Of a DNA stretch of 10,288 bases, positions 1 through 7,661 are shown piece after piece. The stretch comes from Larix sibirica (lineage: Eukaryota; Streptophyta; Pinopsida; Pinales; Pinaceae): contig NWUY0300059215.1 in NCBI GenBank assembly GCA_004151065.3, forward strand, positions 18,204 through 28,491, in the 5' to 3' direction. Every line of letters begins with the position of its first letter. Position 1 is the stretch's first letter. The notes under the pieces are model-generated. The model ran no database searches. It saw only the letters and a list, made by a program, of their open reading frames with translations, and had not been told where the DNA came from. The position numbers and the translations under genes are program-made.

Positions 1-2
1 TT

Positions 3-260
3 GGAGTATTAATTATCCTAACAAATTCTACCCCTGAAACTATTTCTTTACATGACCAGAAAGTCCCAAAAGGTGGTAGACAAGGGGGTTTGGAACAGGA
101 ATTCACCCCCATCGATACCATAAGTTTCAAGAAGGATAATCCAAAGCATCATGGATCATAACATTCTTCCTCTTTCCATTTTGAAGACACCAACAGTATC
201 CCATCCTCATCCTCAAGGGCCCTTAGAGATTTGAAAGCCCTCACAAGGGTCAAAAAATGA
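3..260 (+). pseudogene. LINE ORF1-like C-terminus (partial)
   Basis: Frame 3 is readable from base 3 to a TGA at 258-260, with one internal stop (TAA 159-161, one C-to-T change from a Gln codon). The encoded tail is polar and Ser/Pro-rich and ends in a basic segment reading RALRDLKALTRVKK just before the stop. No domain is recognised, and the zinc knuckle or RNA-binding part expected in a plant LINE ORF1 would lie upstream of the window. The TGA overlaps the ATG of the endonuclease frame as ATGA. This is therefore either the true end of ORF1 or an N-terminal extension of ORF2 that lost frame in the A6 run at 252-257. Confidence 0.55.
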
Positions 261-1779
261 TCTTTTTATCCCTAAACATCATAGGGATTGGGTGCCCTCA
301 TAAAAGATCATCCCTCAAGTGTGTTATGGACAAATGAAAGCCTGATGTTATATTTTTACAAGATACCATATCTTCAGTTGAAAAAGCTTGTCTCTTTCTC
401 AAGGGCATCATGAAGGATTAGGTTGTATGCTTAGGGGATGCTTTGGGACAATCGAGAGGCCTGTTGTGTGCCTGGAACCCAAGATGTTTAAACCCGGTGG
501 CTTATCAAGTTCCGTTGGGGATTCTACTAAAGGGGAACATTTTGGGTTTCTCTAAGGATGTTAATCTAATAAATTGTTATGCTCCATATGTTAATAGGAA
601 ATTTTTATGGGAACAGGCCTTAGATGATGGATATCTTCATCTTCCTAACCTTTTACTTGCAGGTGACTTGAACCTTATACTTAATGCTTCTGAATTATGG
701 GGCGAATTGGCTAAATTTGCCCCCTTCAACAATTTTTTTTTAGCGTATATTCTCGGTTGCGGGTTTGAATGACATTGAACCGGTTACTATGGCACCAACA
801 TGGAGCAATGGAAGAACTAGGGGTGATGGGGTCTCTAAGTGTCTTGATAGGGTCATACTCGGGGATCATTTCCAGGATACTCTTCATAGGTATCGATCAT
901 GGGTGGAATATAATACCATCTCATACCACCAACATATCTTCCTTGAAGTTGAATTTGATGGACATAAAAATCCTTACCCCTTTAAATTCAACCACTCCTG
1001 GTTTAAGGAGGAGGATTTCAAATCTATGATTAGGAAGGAATGGATAAGTTTTGATTCTGATTCATTGGATTCTCCATCACACAAGTTGGTTTAGAAATTA
1101 AAACATTTGAAGAGGGTTTTCCTCATCTGGGAGCGAGTTAAGAAAAAACAAAATAGGACAAACCTCGACCATCTTAATACACAGATTGAGGCACTTCAAA
1201 GAACCATTTGTTCGGTTCTCTATGTGATCGGGACATACTAACACTACAGACTTTGGAAAGAAGTAGATTACGCATATTAAGAGTTGAAGAGAAGAAATGG
1301 AGACTAAAGAGTAGATATTTGTGGATTGCCTTGGGGGACCAGAATAACAAATTTTTCCATAGATTTGCGGACTGTAGGAGGGTAAACAACCTAATATGGT
1401 CTATTAAATTGGCTAATGGATCATGGATACAGACACAACAAGAACTCACTATTGAAGCTACAATAAATTTCCAAAACTACTATAGTGACAATGAAGACTT
1501 CTCAATTAGAGAGCAATTCCGAGTGATAAAAGATACCCACACTTCTTTTCAGATCAAGAGGGGAACGAAATTCTCAATTCGGTTACTCTTGTTGAAATTC
1601 ATAAGGCTCTCAAGGGGTTTGCAAAAGACAAGATCCCCAATTCAGATGGATGGACTATAGAGATCTTCTTGGAATTATTTGACATTATGGGTGCAGACAT
1701 GTTGGATATGGTCGAGGAATCCAAGTTCACAGGTGTTAGATTTTCACAATTTAATTCAATATTATCTAGGATCTTATCT
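257..1779 (+). pseudogene. LINE ORF2 fragment: endonuclease plus start of reverse transcriptase
   Basis: The frame starts at ATG 257-259 with MIFLSLNIIGIG, the usual start of plant LINE ORF2 (compare the family pattern SWNxRG). Endonuclease blocks follow in order: FLQD where the family has FLQE (about 350-366), INCYAP (569-586), GDLN (662-673), a CLDRV block (840-854), and SYHQHI (921-938) where active enzymes have SDH. The metal-binding Glu is thus Asp and the catalytic Asp is Tyr. Next comes the linker with the ALGDQNNKFFHR block (about 1330-1375), then an RT-like start with KIPNSDGWT (1630-1656) in place of the family's KSPGPDGWT. The reading frame moves from frame 2 to 3 near 760, to 2 near 1207 and to 1 near 1525. 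Stops include TGA 335-337, TAG 419-421 and TAG 1092-1094. The RT catalytic YADD region is absent. The element cannot encode an active protein. Confidence 0.9.
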
Positions 1780-1780
1780 N
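1780..1780. other. Unknown base / possible assembly join
   Basis: A single N sits exactly where LINE coding similarity stops and unrelated AT-rich sequence begins. It may be one ambiguous call or a minimal-size scaffold gap. Confidence 0.8.
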
Positions 1781-1792
1781 GGTTAGTATTTT

Positions 1793-1809
1793 CCTAATTA
1801 TAAATTAGG
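1793..1809. repeat. Small perfect inverted repeat
   Basis: CCTAATT and AATTAGG are separated by three bases, 13 bases after the N. In such AT-rich DNA, chance is a fair explanation. Confidence 0.4.
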
Positions 1810-2228
1810 AATAAATATTAAATGGTAGAAATTGTGAATTTTTCTTTTCTTATACGGTGGGCCCTTTGGGCATTGGCATAGTCTTGATTTAAATTCTTGT
1901 CGATAAATTTTAACGGTGTTATTGTATGTTAGGAAAATCAATCGGATCTATGCCAATATGGTCGAATAATATTATTTGGTTTATGAAATTTAATTTGGAA
2001 TGATATATGTATCGATGTTCAATTTAAGAAATCGAACATTGGTTTTAAATTTATGCCATAATGTATGTTTTAAATTTTATGAAATAATTTATTAATGGAA
2101 CGAATTCCGCATTAACGTTATTTAGACTTACGAAATCAAAATTTGTTATAGGAAACCAATGTTAAGAAATAGGTACCAGAATCTCTGTAGTTTTATTTTA
2201 AATGGCAAGATAATTTTAGAAAACGATT

Positions 2229-2257
2229 CTCTGTAATTTTATATAAGTATTACAGAG
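2229..2257. repeat. Nine-base inverted repeat (hairpin)
   Basis: CTCTGTAAT and ATTACAGAG flank an 11-base AT-rich loop. A half-matching CTCTGTAG lies about 45 bases upstream. Function is unknown. There is no U-tract or gene context that would make it a terminator. Confidence 0.4.
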
Positions 2258-2637
2258 TTTGGTAGTACTGTGTAAAATTATTAGAATTAAATCGTGTGAA
2301 AATTTAAATATAATTTGTGCATATAATATGTAATTACGTTATTTATGTGAAGATACACAAAGATAGCATGCGAGTGGTTTCGTTAAAACTCGTGTCTAAA
2401 TATTTGAAAGTCGATATTTGGAAGTCGTTTGGATGTTAGCATGTTAATTATCAAATTGAACGCCTTTGGAGACGATCGATCTGTTAATTGCTTGTTATAC
2501 TCGCATGTATATCCCTGTTTTCCTCTACCTATCAAACAATTATCTCAGAATTCCACTTGAAGTGTTTGTATATCGTTTATATCGATCCCATAGTTAATTA
2601 CGTGTGCCGATCCTATACCAACTGTCTTGCATGAAAA

Positions 2638-2775
2638 ATGTTTCCACACTTAAGAGCTCTTGTACTGCTAGTTGTGGTAGGTGTTCAAAATATCCACGCC
2701 GTTTTAAACCCCAGGCTTGGATTTGTGCATCGGGTTGACTTGAAATTTCATTTTAACTCATTACGCCTTTGCTAG
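2638..2775 (+). CDS. Short ORF with signal-peptide-like N-terminus, unrecognised
   Basis: This is a 45-codon ORF from ATG 2638 to TAG 2773-2775. It begins MFPHLRALVLLVVVGV, a basic residue followed by a hydrophobic run of about nine residues, then NIHA, which resembles a signal-peptidase site. A polar tail rich in His, Arg and Lys follows (about residues 22-45). It could be a first exon whose donor site lies in the tail, a small secreted peptide, or chance. No family is recognised, no downstream exon is visible, and an ORF of this length is expected by chance in DNA of this kind. Confidence 0.15.
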   Translation: MFPHLRALVLLVVVGVQNIHAVLNPRLGFVHRVDLKFHFNSLRLC

Positions 2776-2951
2776 CTAGTATTAAATTACTGCCTATCTC
2801 TCAAGAGATATCTTTTATCAATTCAATAAATCGATGATTGTGATTGCTGAGAAGTACCAAGTCCCAAAGATTTGATCTATGGAAGTTTATTTTAATGAGT
2901 TGAAAATCCATAGCGTTAACCCTCTTCTCTGAGTAATAATAAGTAATTGTG

Positions 2952-4150
2952 TGATGCATTTTCGTTTGATGTCTAACTGATACGTATAATGGTTTAAAAT
3001 GATATATTTCAATCGAATTATATGATTATATATAAAATGGTTTATTATATATAAAAATGGTTTATTATATGTTAACTAAAGTGCCACCAAAACGTGAAAG
3101 AGGAAAACATATAATCATATGTATAAAATTAGAATGAAAAATAATAATGTAATTATGTGTTATTTTTAAAAGAAAAAGGGAAAACGTATATTTATATGAC
3201 TCTCTATGAAGGAATGGGAAAATGACACCTTATGACTTGGGTGACTAAATATGTTTCCTTAAATGTAAATAGAGAACTAAATATGGAACCATCATGATAA
3301 ATTGTTTTCCTATAAAGCAATCCCTAGAATGCATAGTTTATTAATTTGGACCTTTTAGGATACAATGGATTATGATAGATTTATTTAATATACTGGAATG
3401 ATATAATTAAATGACCAACAAGATAATGTTTTAAGAGGGTTCTTATGATGGAATGAAAAATTATTTGGTTTAGAATCCTCTAGGTTGTAGTAATGACTTT
3501 TAATCTAATAGTTAGAAAAATTTGGACCGATGATTTACCGATGTACTGGTCTTTAATACTTGGTTAAGAGTTCTACACAAAGACTAAATTAAGAATTGTT
3601 ATAAATTCTACCTAATTCTTACTTAACCAACCTAGTTGTAAAACCTATGTTAAAAGTACTGCATCAAATTTGTATCGATCTATGAGTTGCTAATTAATTC
3701 ATAGAGCAACCAAGACTCCGCATGTTCAATTGTTAAGGGTTGATGCCTATGTTAAGTATAAAAAAGTATTGAGTGAAATTGATTTTTGGTTTTTATTATA
3801 TGATTAAGATGAGCTAAATGTAAACATCCTTAGAAACAATAGTTTTTCGTCAGAAGGGCTATGTGATAACCTAGTTAAGATACCCTTATTAGGAAAATAA
3901 AGTAAGCCTTAGTATGTTGTGCAAGTATTATGAAGGGCTTATCCTCAACTTGACATAGAAGTAATTGATTTTAGATCAAATATGTTAATAACCAGTATTA
4001 TGATGTTATCATGATACTATGCTCAATTCAATAAATGAGCAAATAGAACTCTCTGGATGTAAGTGAAATTATTAGGATGTAAACAAGAAGAACATCAAAC
4101 AACTTCTCAACGCCAAAGTTAATTTACTTAAATTCAAAGAGAATATCACT
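2952..4150. other. Non-coding AT-rich stretch leading into an LTR end
   Basis: No coding sequence is recognised. The stretch lies directly upstream of the LTR-like 3' end at 4151-4252 and may be the body of that LTR. A TGATGCATTTTC at 2952 loosely resembles the TGATGTAATTTC at 5710, where a 3' LTR could start, and the two intervals would have similar lengths (about 1.30 and 1.33 kb). However, I could not align the bodies of the two intervals, so the LTR assignment remains weak. A tandem repeat (3029-3067) lies inside it. Confidence 0.3.
3029..3067. repeat. Two-copy tandem repeat, 19/20-base unit
   Basis: The unit TATATAAAATGGTTTATTA occurs at 3029-3047 and again at 3048-3067 with one extra A. 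This looks like replication slippage in AT-rich DNA. Confidence 0.7.
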
Positions 4151-4183
4151 TAAGTGATGAGTGCTAAAGTTAATTTACATAAA
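4112..4183. repeat. Direct repeat pair enclosing a perfect palindrome
   Basis: GCCAAAGTTAATTTACTTAAA (4112-4132) recurs as GCTAAAGTTAATTTACATAAA (4163-4183), with two mismatches and a 51-base spacing. Between them lies the perfect 14-base palindrome ATCACTTAAGTGAT (4145-4158). The arrangement lies just upstream of, and overlaps, the LTR-like end. Its role, if any, is unknown. Confidence 0.55.
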
Positions 4184-4252
4184 CATGTTTTTTACGACAA
4201 TACGGAGACCCATAATATTTTTATTTTAGGGTTTATTTTGAGGGACATTACA
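4151..4252 (+). mobile_element. LTR-like 3' terminus (copy 1)
   Basis: This stretch aligns colinearly with 6935-7035 at similar length (102 versus 101 bases), from TAAGTGATGAG/TAAGCGGTGAG through a shared ATAATATTTT block to ATTTTGAGGGA. It finishes CATTACA where the other copy has TGTTACA. The similarity is moderate (about two thirds by eye), so the copies are old or belong to related families. In copy 2 the TGTTACA is followed by a primer-binding-like site, which is why this is read as an LTR end. Here no primer-binding site is seen downstream, and a gag-like frame starts almost at once. Confidence 0.5.
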
Positions 4253-4259
4253 TCTACAT

Positions 4260-5712
4260 ATTCTCCTTCTCAAATTGACCCACCATTATCCCAAGATCCA
4301 TCCCAATCAATAGTTGTTACTACCATTCAATCACTTCCTTTCATTCATTCTACAAAACTGTTAGTTTCTATAGCTGAAGGCTCAACAAATTTTGGTGAGT
4401 ATGCTGTGGTAGTAGTGGGAGATTATTGTTTTAACAAGAGTAGAAAGGAAATTATGAGAAAATATCTCAGAGGAATTAGTTAAGGTGAAGTCCAAGTTGG
4501 GCCAATTTCAAACCATGTCATATGGAAACAAGAAACTAATGATCCTTAGAGGGAAGCAATAGAATTTTTCTGCATCTATGGGAGATTTTGTTGGCCCTAA
4601 CTTTGACTCTGTGTCTACACTCAACAAATAACTAAAAGAAGAGAAGGCCAAGAATTTGGCATTGCAAGCTGAAAAAGACTCCATCCACCAGAGTTGGACT
4701 AAATAGGTAGACGACCTTAAAGCCAAACATGAATCAATAGTGCAAAACCTGCAAGTTCAAATTCAATAGCTAGCACAACAAAAGACAATTTCAGAGGCTA
4801 AGGTAACTTAACAACTAGCTTGGCTGACCTCAAGATGCAGGTTGAACAACTAAAAGACTTGAATGCATTTTATGATTTATTTAAGTTAACTGTGCAAGAA
4901 TTTAAAGAAGAACCTAATTCTTGTGATGATCATTTGAGGAAGAATCAAATGTTATATTTCCAAGGTATTAATGAGATTCGGGATGATTTCAATTCATTTG
5001 AGTGTTTGTTAGACATTCTTGCTGATCATTTTGACTTCCAGAAAAAGGCACATTCATCTTATGAGTAGTTATGTGAATTCCAAGCTCACTTGAAGAATTT
5101 CCTAGAGACATTGCCTCGTTTAGTCTCAATCAAATTGATGAGAACCCGAATTTCAATTAAGTCTTGGGGATTTGTTCGTGATGAAGTGACTCATATGATT
5201 CAGAAGGTCTAGAAAATGTTTGCTAGGAAATGGATGTTGATGGATAACACATGGAAAGCATGGAGATACCATCTTTTTTTGAGTTGGAAAATTAAGTTCC
5301 AGCAAACCTAAGGATCGTTGAGGTGGATGAACAGAGAAATTAGACAGCAGAGGTGATTTAGGATGCCACTCAGTTGGATATCTTATTGTTCTGGTCTTTG
5401 TATTTCGACTCCTAGTCAGCTAGAAGCTACGTTACAAGGTTTCCTTGATTCCTGGTCTAAGATCTCAGCTAAAGTAGTCATATCCTATTTGTGCAAAGCT
5501 CGGTTACAACTTGAACATTCAATCTCTCCCGATCTCACGTAAATGTGGAATAGATCTACACTACATGAAAATATTATTTAACTAATCCAGATCAAAGTAG
5601 TTAGGGTCTTTCTGTTTAGATTTAGGAATTTGATCATTGTTTTCAAGATCTATTCATCTCATTTAATTCTATTTACATGGACCTCAAAGGAGGAGAAAGG
5701 GGGAACGTCTGA
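4260..5712 (+). pseudogene. Decayed gag-like coding region of an LTR retrotransposon
   Basis: A degraded frame of nearly 500 codons is readable with two or more frameshifts. It is in frame 2 at 4260-4470 (Ser/Pro/Gln-rich), frame 3 at about 4470-4820, frame 2 to about 5225, then frame 1 to a TGA at 5710-5712. The 4640-4900 part is Lys/Glu/Gln/Leu-rich and looks coiled-coil. The last part is acidic and ends MDLKGGERGNV, encoded by the polypurine tract itself. Almost all internal stops (for example TAG 4560, TAA 4629, TAG 4704, TAG 4767, TAG 5066, TAG 5210) are TAA or TAG, one C-to-T change from Gln codons. No zinc knuckle, protease, RT or integrase motif is seen, and the frame runs straight into the polypurine tract. 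This suggests a gag-only, non-autonomous element. The gag label rests on position and composition, not on a recognised domain. Confidence 0.5.
5686..5705 (+). other. Polypurine tract before putative 3' LTR
   Basis: Twenty consecutive purines (AAAGGAGGAGAAAGGGGGAA) lie at the very end of the decayed frame. They are followed after four bases by TGATGTAATTTC, a possible LTR start. In LTR retrotransposons such a tract primes plus-strand synthesis. Confidence 0.6.
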
Positions 5713-6330
5713 TGTAATTTCTTGTATCGGACTTTGTGGAATGCTATATCTCTCTGAGACTAGTATGTAATTTTTTGTATACTTGTTAATGAAAGATCGG
5801 ATGCTTCCTATATTTGGTTCCAACACATGATCATATAAATTTTTCTTGTTTTGATTGTGTTCCTCTTATGTTTTTTATCATCTAATTTATCTTACATGTT
5901 AATAATTATGGGAAATGATTGATCACTTTCAATGTTTTTCCGTGATCAATTGTGATGACAGTTCAAATTGGATGTTTTCATTTATTCATGTGCATGACAC
6001 ATTTCCCTTGTTAATTATTATCACTTTGATATGCTAACTATTTGTTTTTATTAAATATTAGGTTTTATTAATTAGATGCTTTGTCTCTACAATCTTGAAC
6101 TGATGGAAGTGAATTGATGTTTCACTTTAATTTTTATCAATGGATGTTTGTCTCTTACGGATTCCTTTTGTTATATTCCATTATGAAGCAAGACTTTATT
6201 AAATAATAATAATATGTCTCAGTTAGGTTTTCCTTTCTAAATAGTGAAATTAAGACTTCATTAGTTTCATTACACTTCTCACTCTTTCCTTTAAACCAAT
6301 TAAGTCTCCTTTGGGAGAAAAACCATAAGG

Positions 6331-6354
6331 CTAACGGAGGCTTAAATCCGTTAG
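6331..6354. repeat. Perfect 8-base hairpin
   Basis: CTAACGGA and TCCGTTAG are separated by eight bases. This is one of the few GC-containing inverted repeats in the region. A GGCT just before the left arm and an AGCC further 3' could extend the pairing imperfectly. Confidence 0.5.
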
Positions 6355-6416
6355 AAGCAATGAGCCTAAACAACTGGGAAATAGGGAAATCCCTGCGAGG
6401 GTTTATTGAAGTTGTT

Positions 6417-6467
6417 GGATTGGATTTTTATCCTTTCGTTGACACATGTACCTATTCCATCCAATCC
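6417..6467. repeat. Nine-base inverted repeat
   Basis: GGATTGGAT (6417-6425) pairs with ATCCAATCC (6459-6467) across a 33-base loop. Function is unknown. Confidence 0.45.
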
Positions 6468-6934
6468 TGGGAATCAATATAAAACTATAATGTTTTGTCA
6501 ATGTTATATCATATAAACTATAACATTAGAATATGAGGGTCGAATCCAAATTCACCATGATTGATATATATTTAAATACATATATAAATATGGAAACCAT
6601 AAAGTTATATCAAGACAACTAGGAATGATCTTTAATATAGTTATAATAACTGAATAATAGATCCATTAATACGAACTAGAGTCCAATATTACTATGTTAA
6701 GTTAGAAATGAATTTTAACAAGTGCTCTAAACTTGAGAGAGTAAAGAGACAACATGACACTAGGAACTCAACGAGAATAATGCCAAGTCTTATAGAAGAG
6801 ATAGAAGGCAAGAATTGGAAAGCTATGATGTTTCTAAGGGAACTAGTTGACATAAACAGTCACATCAAAGAACCAAAATGAATTCTAATGAGAAATCAAG
6901 AATCATAAATCATAGATGGTAGTCACAAGGTATG

Positions 6935-7035
6935 TAAGCGGTGAGCAAATAGATTAATTACAAGATAGCGATGATAATAGTTTGAGGCATGCATAATATT
7001 TTATTTTTTAGGTTGCTATTTTGAGGGATGTTACA
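6935..7035 (+). mobile_element. LTR 3' terminus (copy 2)
   Basis: This is the counterpart of 4151-4252. It ends GAGGGATGTTACA, a form common at the 3' ends of plant LTRs. Two bases later TGCTATCATAGA follows, which resembles the initiator-Met primer-binding site. Confidence 0.55.
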
Positions 7036-7037
7036 TA

Positions 7038-7049
7038 TGCTATCATAGA
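7038..7049 (+). other. Degenerate initiator-Met tRNA primer-binding site
   Basis: TGCTATCATAGA matches the plant retrotransposon PBS TGGTATCAGAGC at 9 of 12 positions and lies two bases after the TGTTACA LTR end, the usual place for a PBS. It supports a + strand element starting here. Confidence 0.45.
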
Positions 7050-7193
7050 TAAAGTTAACACTTAGGCCTACATGGTAACTTCAACATAATTTTGCACAAC
7101 AGATTGAACTAACAAACTAAAATATTTTGTTGTCACAAGTAGATACAAATAACCTTGTATTTTCAATAGTTTAAAAAAAATTGAATTCTAAAC

Positions 7194-7411
7194 ATGGAAG
7201 GTGAACAGATTCCTCCAGAGGATATTAATTAACACACACTAGAGGATAACATAGTTATAGAACTCAATGCCAATAGTGGGAAGAGAAAAAATTCTGAGGT
7301 ATTATAGACTATGAGGAGTCTAATTGTAGAAATAAAAAGATGTAATATTGATAACAAAAAGTTGTTGAAAGCACATGAGAAGTAATTGAATACTGTAGAG
7401 ATTTTGAGGGG
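7194..7411 (+). pseudogene. N-terminal fragment of a second gag-like gene
   Basis: From ATG 7194-7196, frame 3 reads as a polar protein start (MEGEQIPPEDI...) and continues for about 72 codons with only three stops: TAA 7230-7232, TAG 7305-7307 and TAA 7383-7385. Each is one C-to-T change from a Gln codon. The Lys/Glu/Asn/Leu-rich composition near residues 38-65 suggests a coiled coil, as is common in plant gag N-termini. The ATG lies about 160 bases after the LTR end and PBS, as expected for a gag start. It ends abruptly at the junction with the - strand element at 7412, so it is probably cut by that insertion. No similarity to the 4260-5712 frame was noticed. Confidence 0.45.
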
Positions 7412-7420
7412 TGTTACATT

Positions 7421-7428
7421 TATTTATA
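7421..7428 (-). promoter_or_regulatory. TATA-box-like sequence in the LTR
   Basis: TATAAATA on the - strand is a plausible promoter element for the LTR. It lies only ten bases from the inferred LTR end, leaving almost no R/U5 region. Either the LTR is truncated here or this is not the functional TATA box. Confidence 0.25.
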
Positions 7429-7555
7429 GATCACATGCCAAATCTAACCATAGCAACCTCCCAACTACCTATTTGTAATTATTTAATGAGGCCCCATTAC
7501 ATTTATTCACTAATAAATACCATAATGGGAATTATATTTAATAATAAAAAACATA

Positions 7556-7570
7556 TTGGACCTAGTCCAA
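7556..7570. repeat. Inverted repeat inside LTR
   Basis: TTGGAC-CTA-GTCCAA. The same arms recur at 8981-8995 (loop CTA) and 9062-9076 (loop ATA). Confidence 0.5.
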
Positions 7571-7648
7571 CTTAAATTAAAATTCACCCACTAATTCATT
7601 ATAATGATCCCTTTAGTCTCTCATTATACCCCTACATAGTAAATAACA

Positions 7649-7661
7649 CTCTACCCTCATT
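7649..7661 (-). other. Polypurine tract of unit A
   Basis: On the - strand this reads AATGAGGGTAGAG, purine-rich apart from two T, and it directly precedes the TGTTATT LTR start. The corresponding stretch in unit B is 9155-9167. Confidence 0.45.

Larger units (their letters stand above)
1..1779 (+). mobile_element. Truncated L1-type (non-LTR) LINE retrotransposon
   Basis: The stretch carries an ORF1-like C-terminus, an apurinic-endonuclease domain and the beginning of a reverse transcriptase in the order typical of plant L1 LINEs. Its left end lies outside the window. The right end is inside the reverse transcriptase: recognisable coding similarity runs to roughly 1737, possibly to 1779, and stops at the single N at 1780. 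The catalytic core of the polymerase, the 3' UTR and the poly(A) tail are absent. Frameshifts near 760, 1207 and 1525 and several stops show that it is long dead. LINEs usually truncate from the 5' end, so the missing 3' end points to deletion, a later rearrangement or a scaffold join rather than abortive reverse transcription. Confidence 0.9.
1781..2951. other. Non-coding AT-rich stretch, unassigned
   Basis: No gene, transposon protein or RNA gene is recognised on either strand. Stops are dense in all frames apart from the short ORF at 2638-2775. Small inverted repeats are present: CCTAATT/AATTAGG (1793-1809), CTCTGTAAT/ATTACAGAG (2229-2257) and TATCTCT/AGAGATA (2795-2810). It could be part of a long LTR or plain intergenic DNA. 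No second copy was found in the window to support an LTR. Confidence 0.5.
5710..7035 (+). mobile_element. Putative LTR (tentative boundaries)
   Basis: The left boundary is taken as TG following the polypurine tract, and the right as TGTTACA (7029-7035) followed by a degenerate primer-binding site. At about 1.33 kb it would be a long LTR. Its final 101 bases match 4151-4252, the LTR end upstream of the gag-like frame. The rest did not align by eye to 2952-4150, so either the first LTR is heavily altered or the two ends belong to different elements. No coding sequence is recognised in it. An 8-base hairpin (6331-6354) and a 9-base inverted repeat (6417-6467) lie in its middle. Confidence 0.4.
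7412..7648 (-). repeat. LTR of unit A (3' LTR on - strand)
   Basis: This 237-base stretch is bounded by TGTTA and TAACA, a 5-base terminal inverted repeat with the TG...CA ends of LTRs. On the - strand it begins TGTTATTTACT directly after a purine-rich tract and ends AAATGTAACA. Bases 7571-7648 match 9077-9154 with five differences in 78. It contains TATAAATA on the - strand (7428-7421) very near its end, and the perfect inverted repeat TTGGAC/GTCCAA (7556-7570). The 7412 boundary is less secure than the 7648 boundary, because the other LTR copy ends differently. Confidence 0.5.

Noticed and set aside
769-1029. 86-codon + strand ORF overlapping the endonuclease
   Set aside because: The overlapping frame-3 reading (765-1094) carries the conserved endonuclease blocks. 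This is the neighbouring frame.
1174-1449. 91-codon ORF on the - strand
   Set aside because: It lies antisense to the well-supported LINE ORF2 linker region and is a shadow frame.
2952-4252. Matching 5' LTR for the putative LTR at 5710-7035
   Set aside because: Similar length and loosely similar first bases, but only the last 100 bases align by eye. Not claimed as an LTR pair.
4154-4483. 109-codon ORF read as one gene
   Set aside because: Its start is a GTG inside the LTR-like end, and it continues past the point where the gag-like reading moves to another frame. Only the part after about 4260 is kept, as pseudogene.
4508-4726. 72-codon ORF on the - strand
   Set aside because: It is antisense to the coiled-coil-like part of the gag-like pseudogene and is open only because of its base composition.
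6155-6373. 72-codon ORF on the - strand
   Set aside because: No motif, no neighbours, and it covers a hairpin in the putative LTR. Its length is expected by chance.
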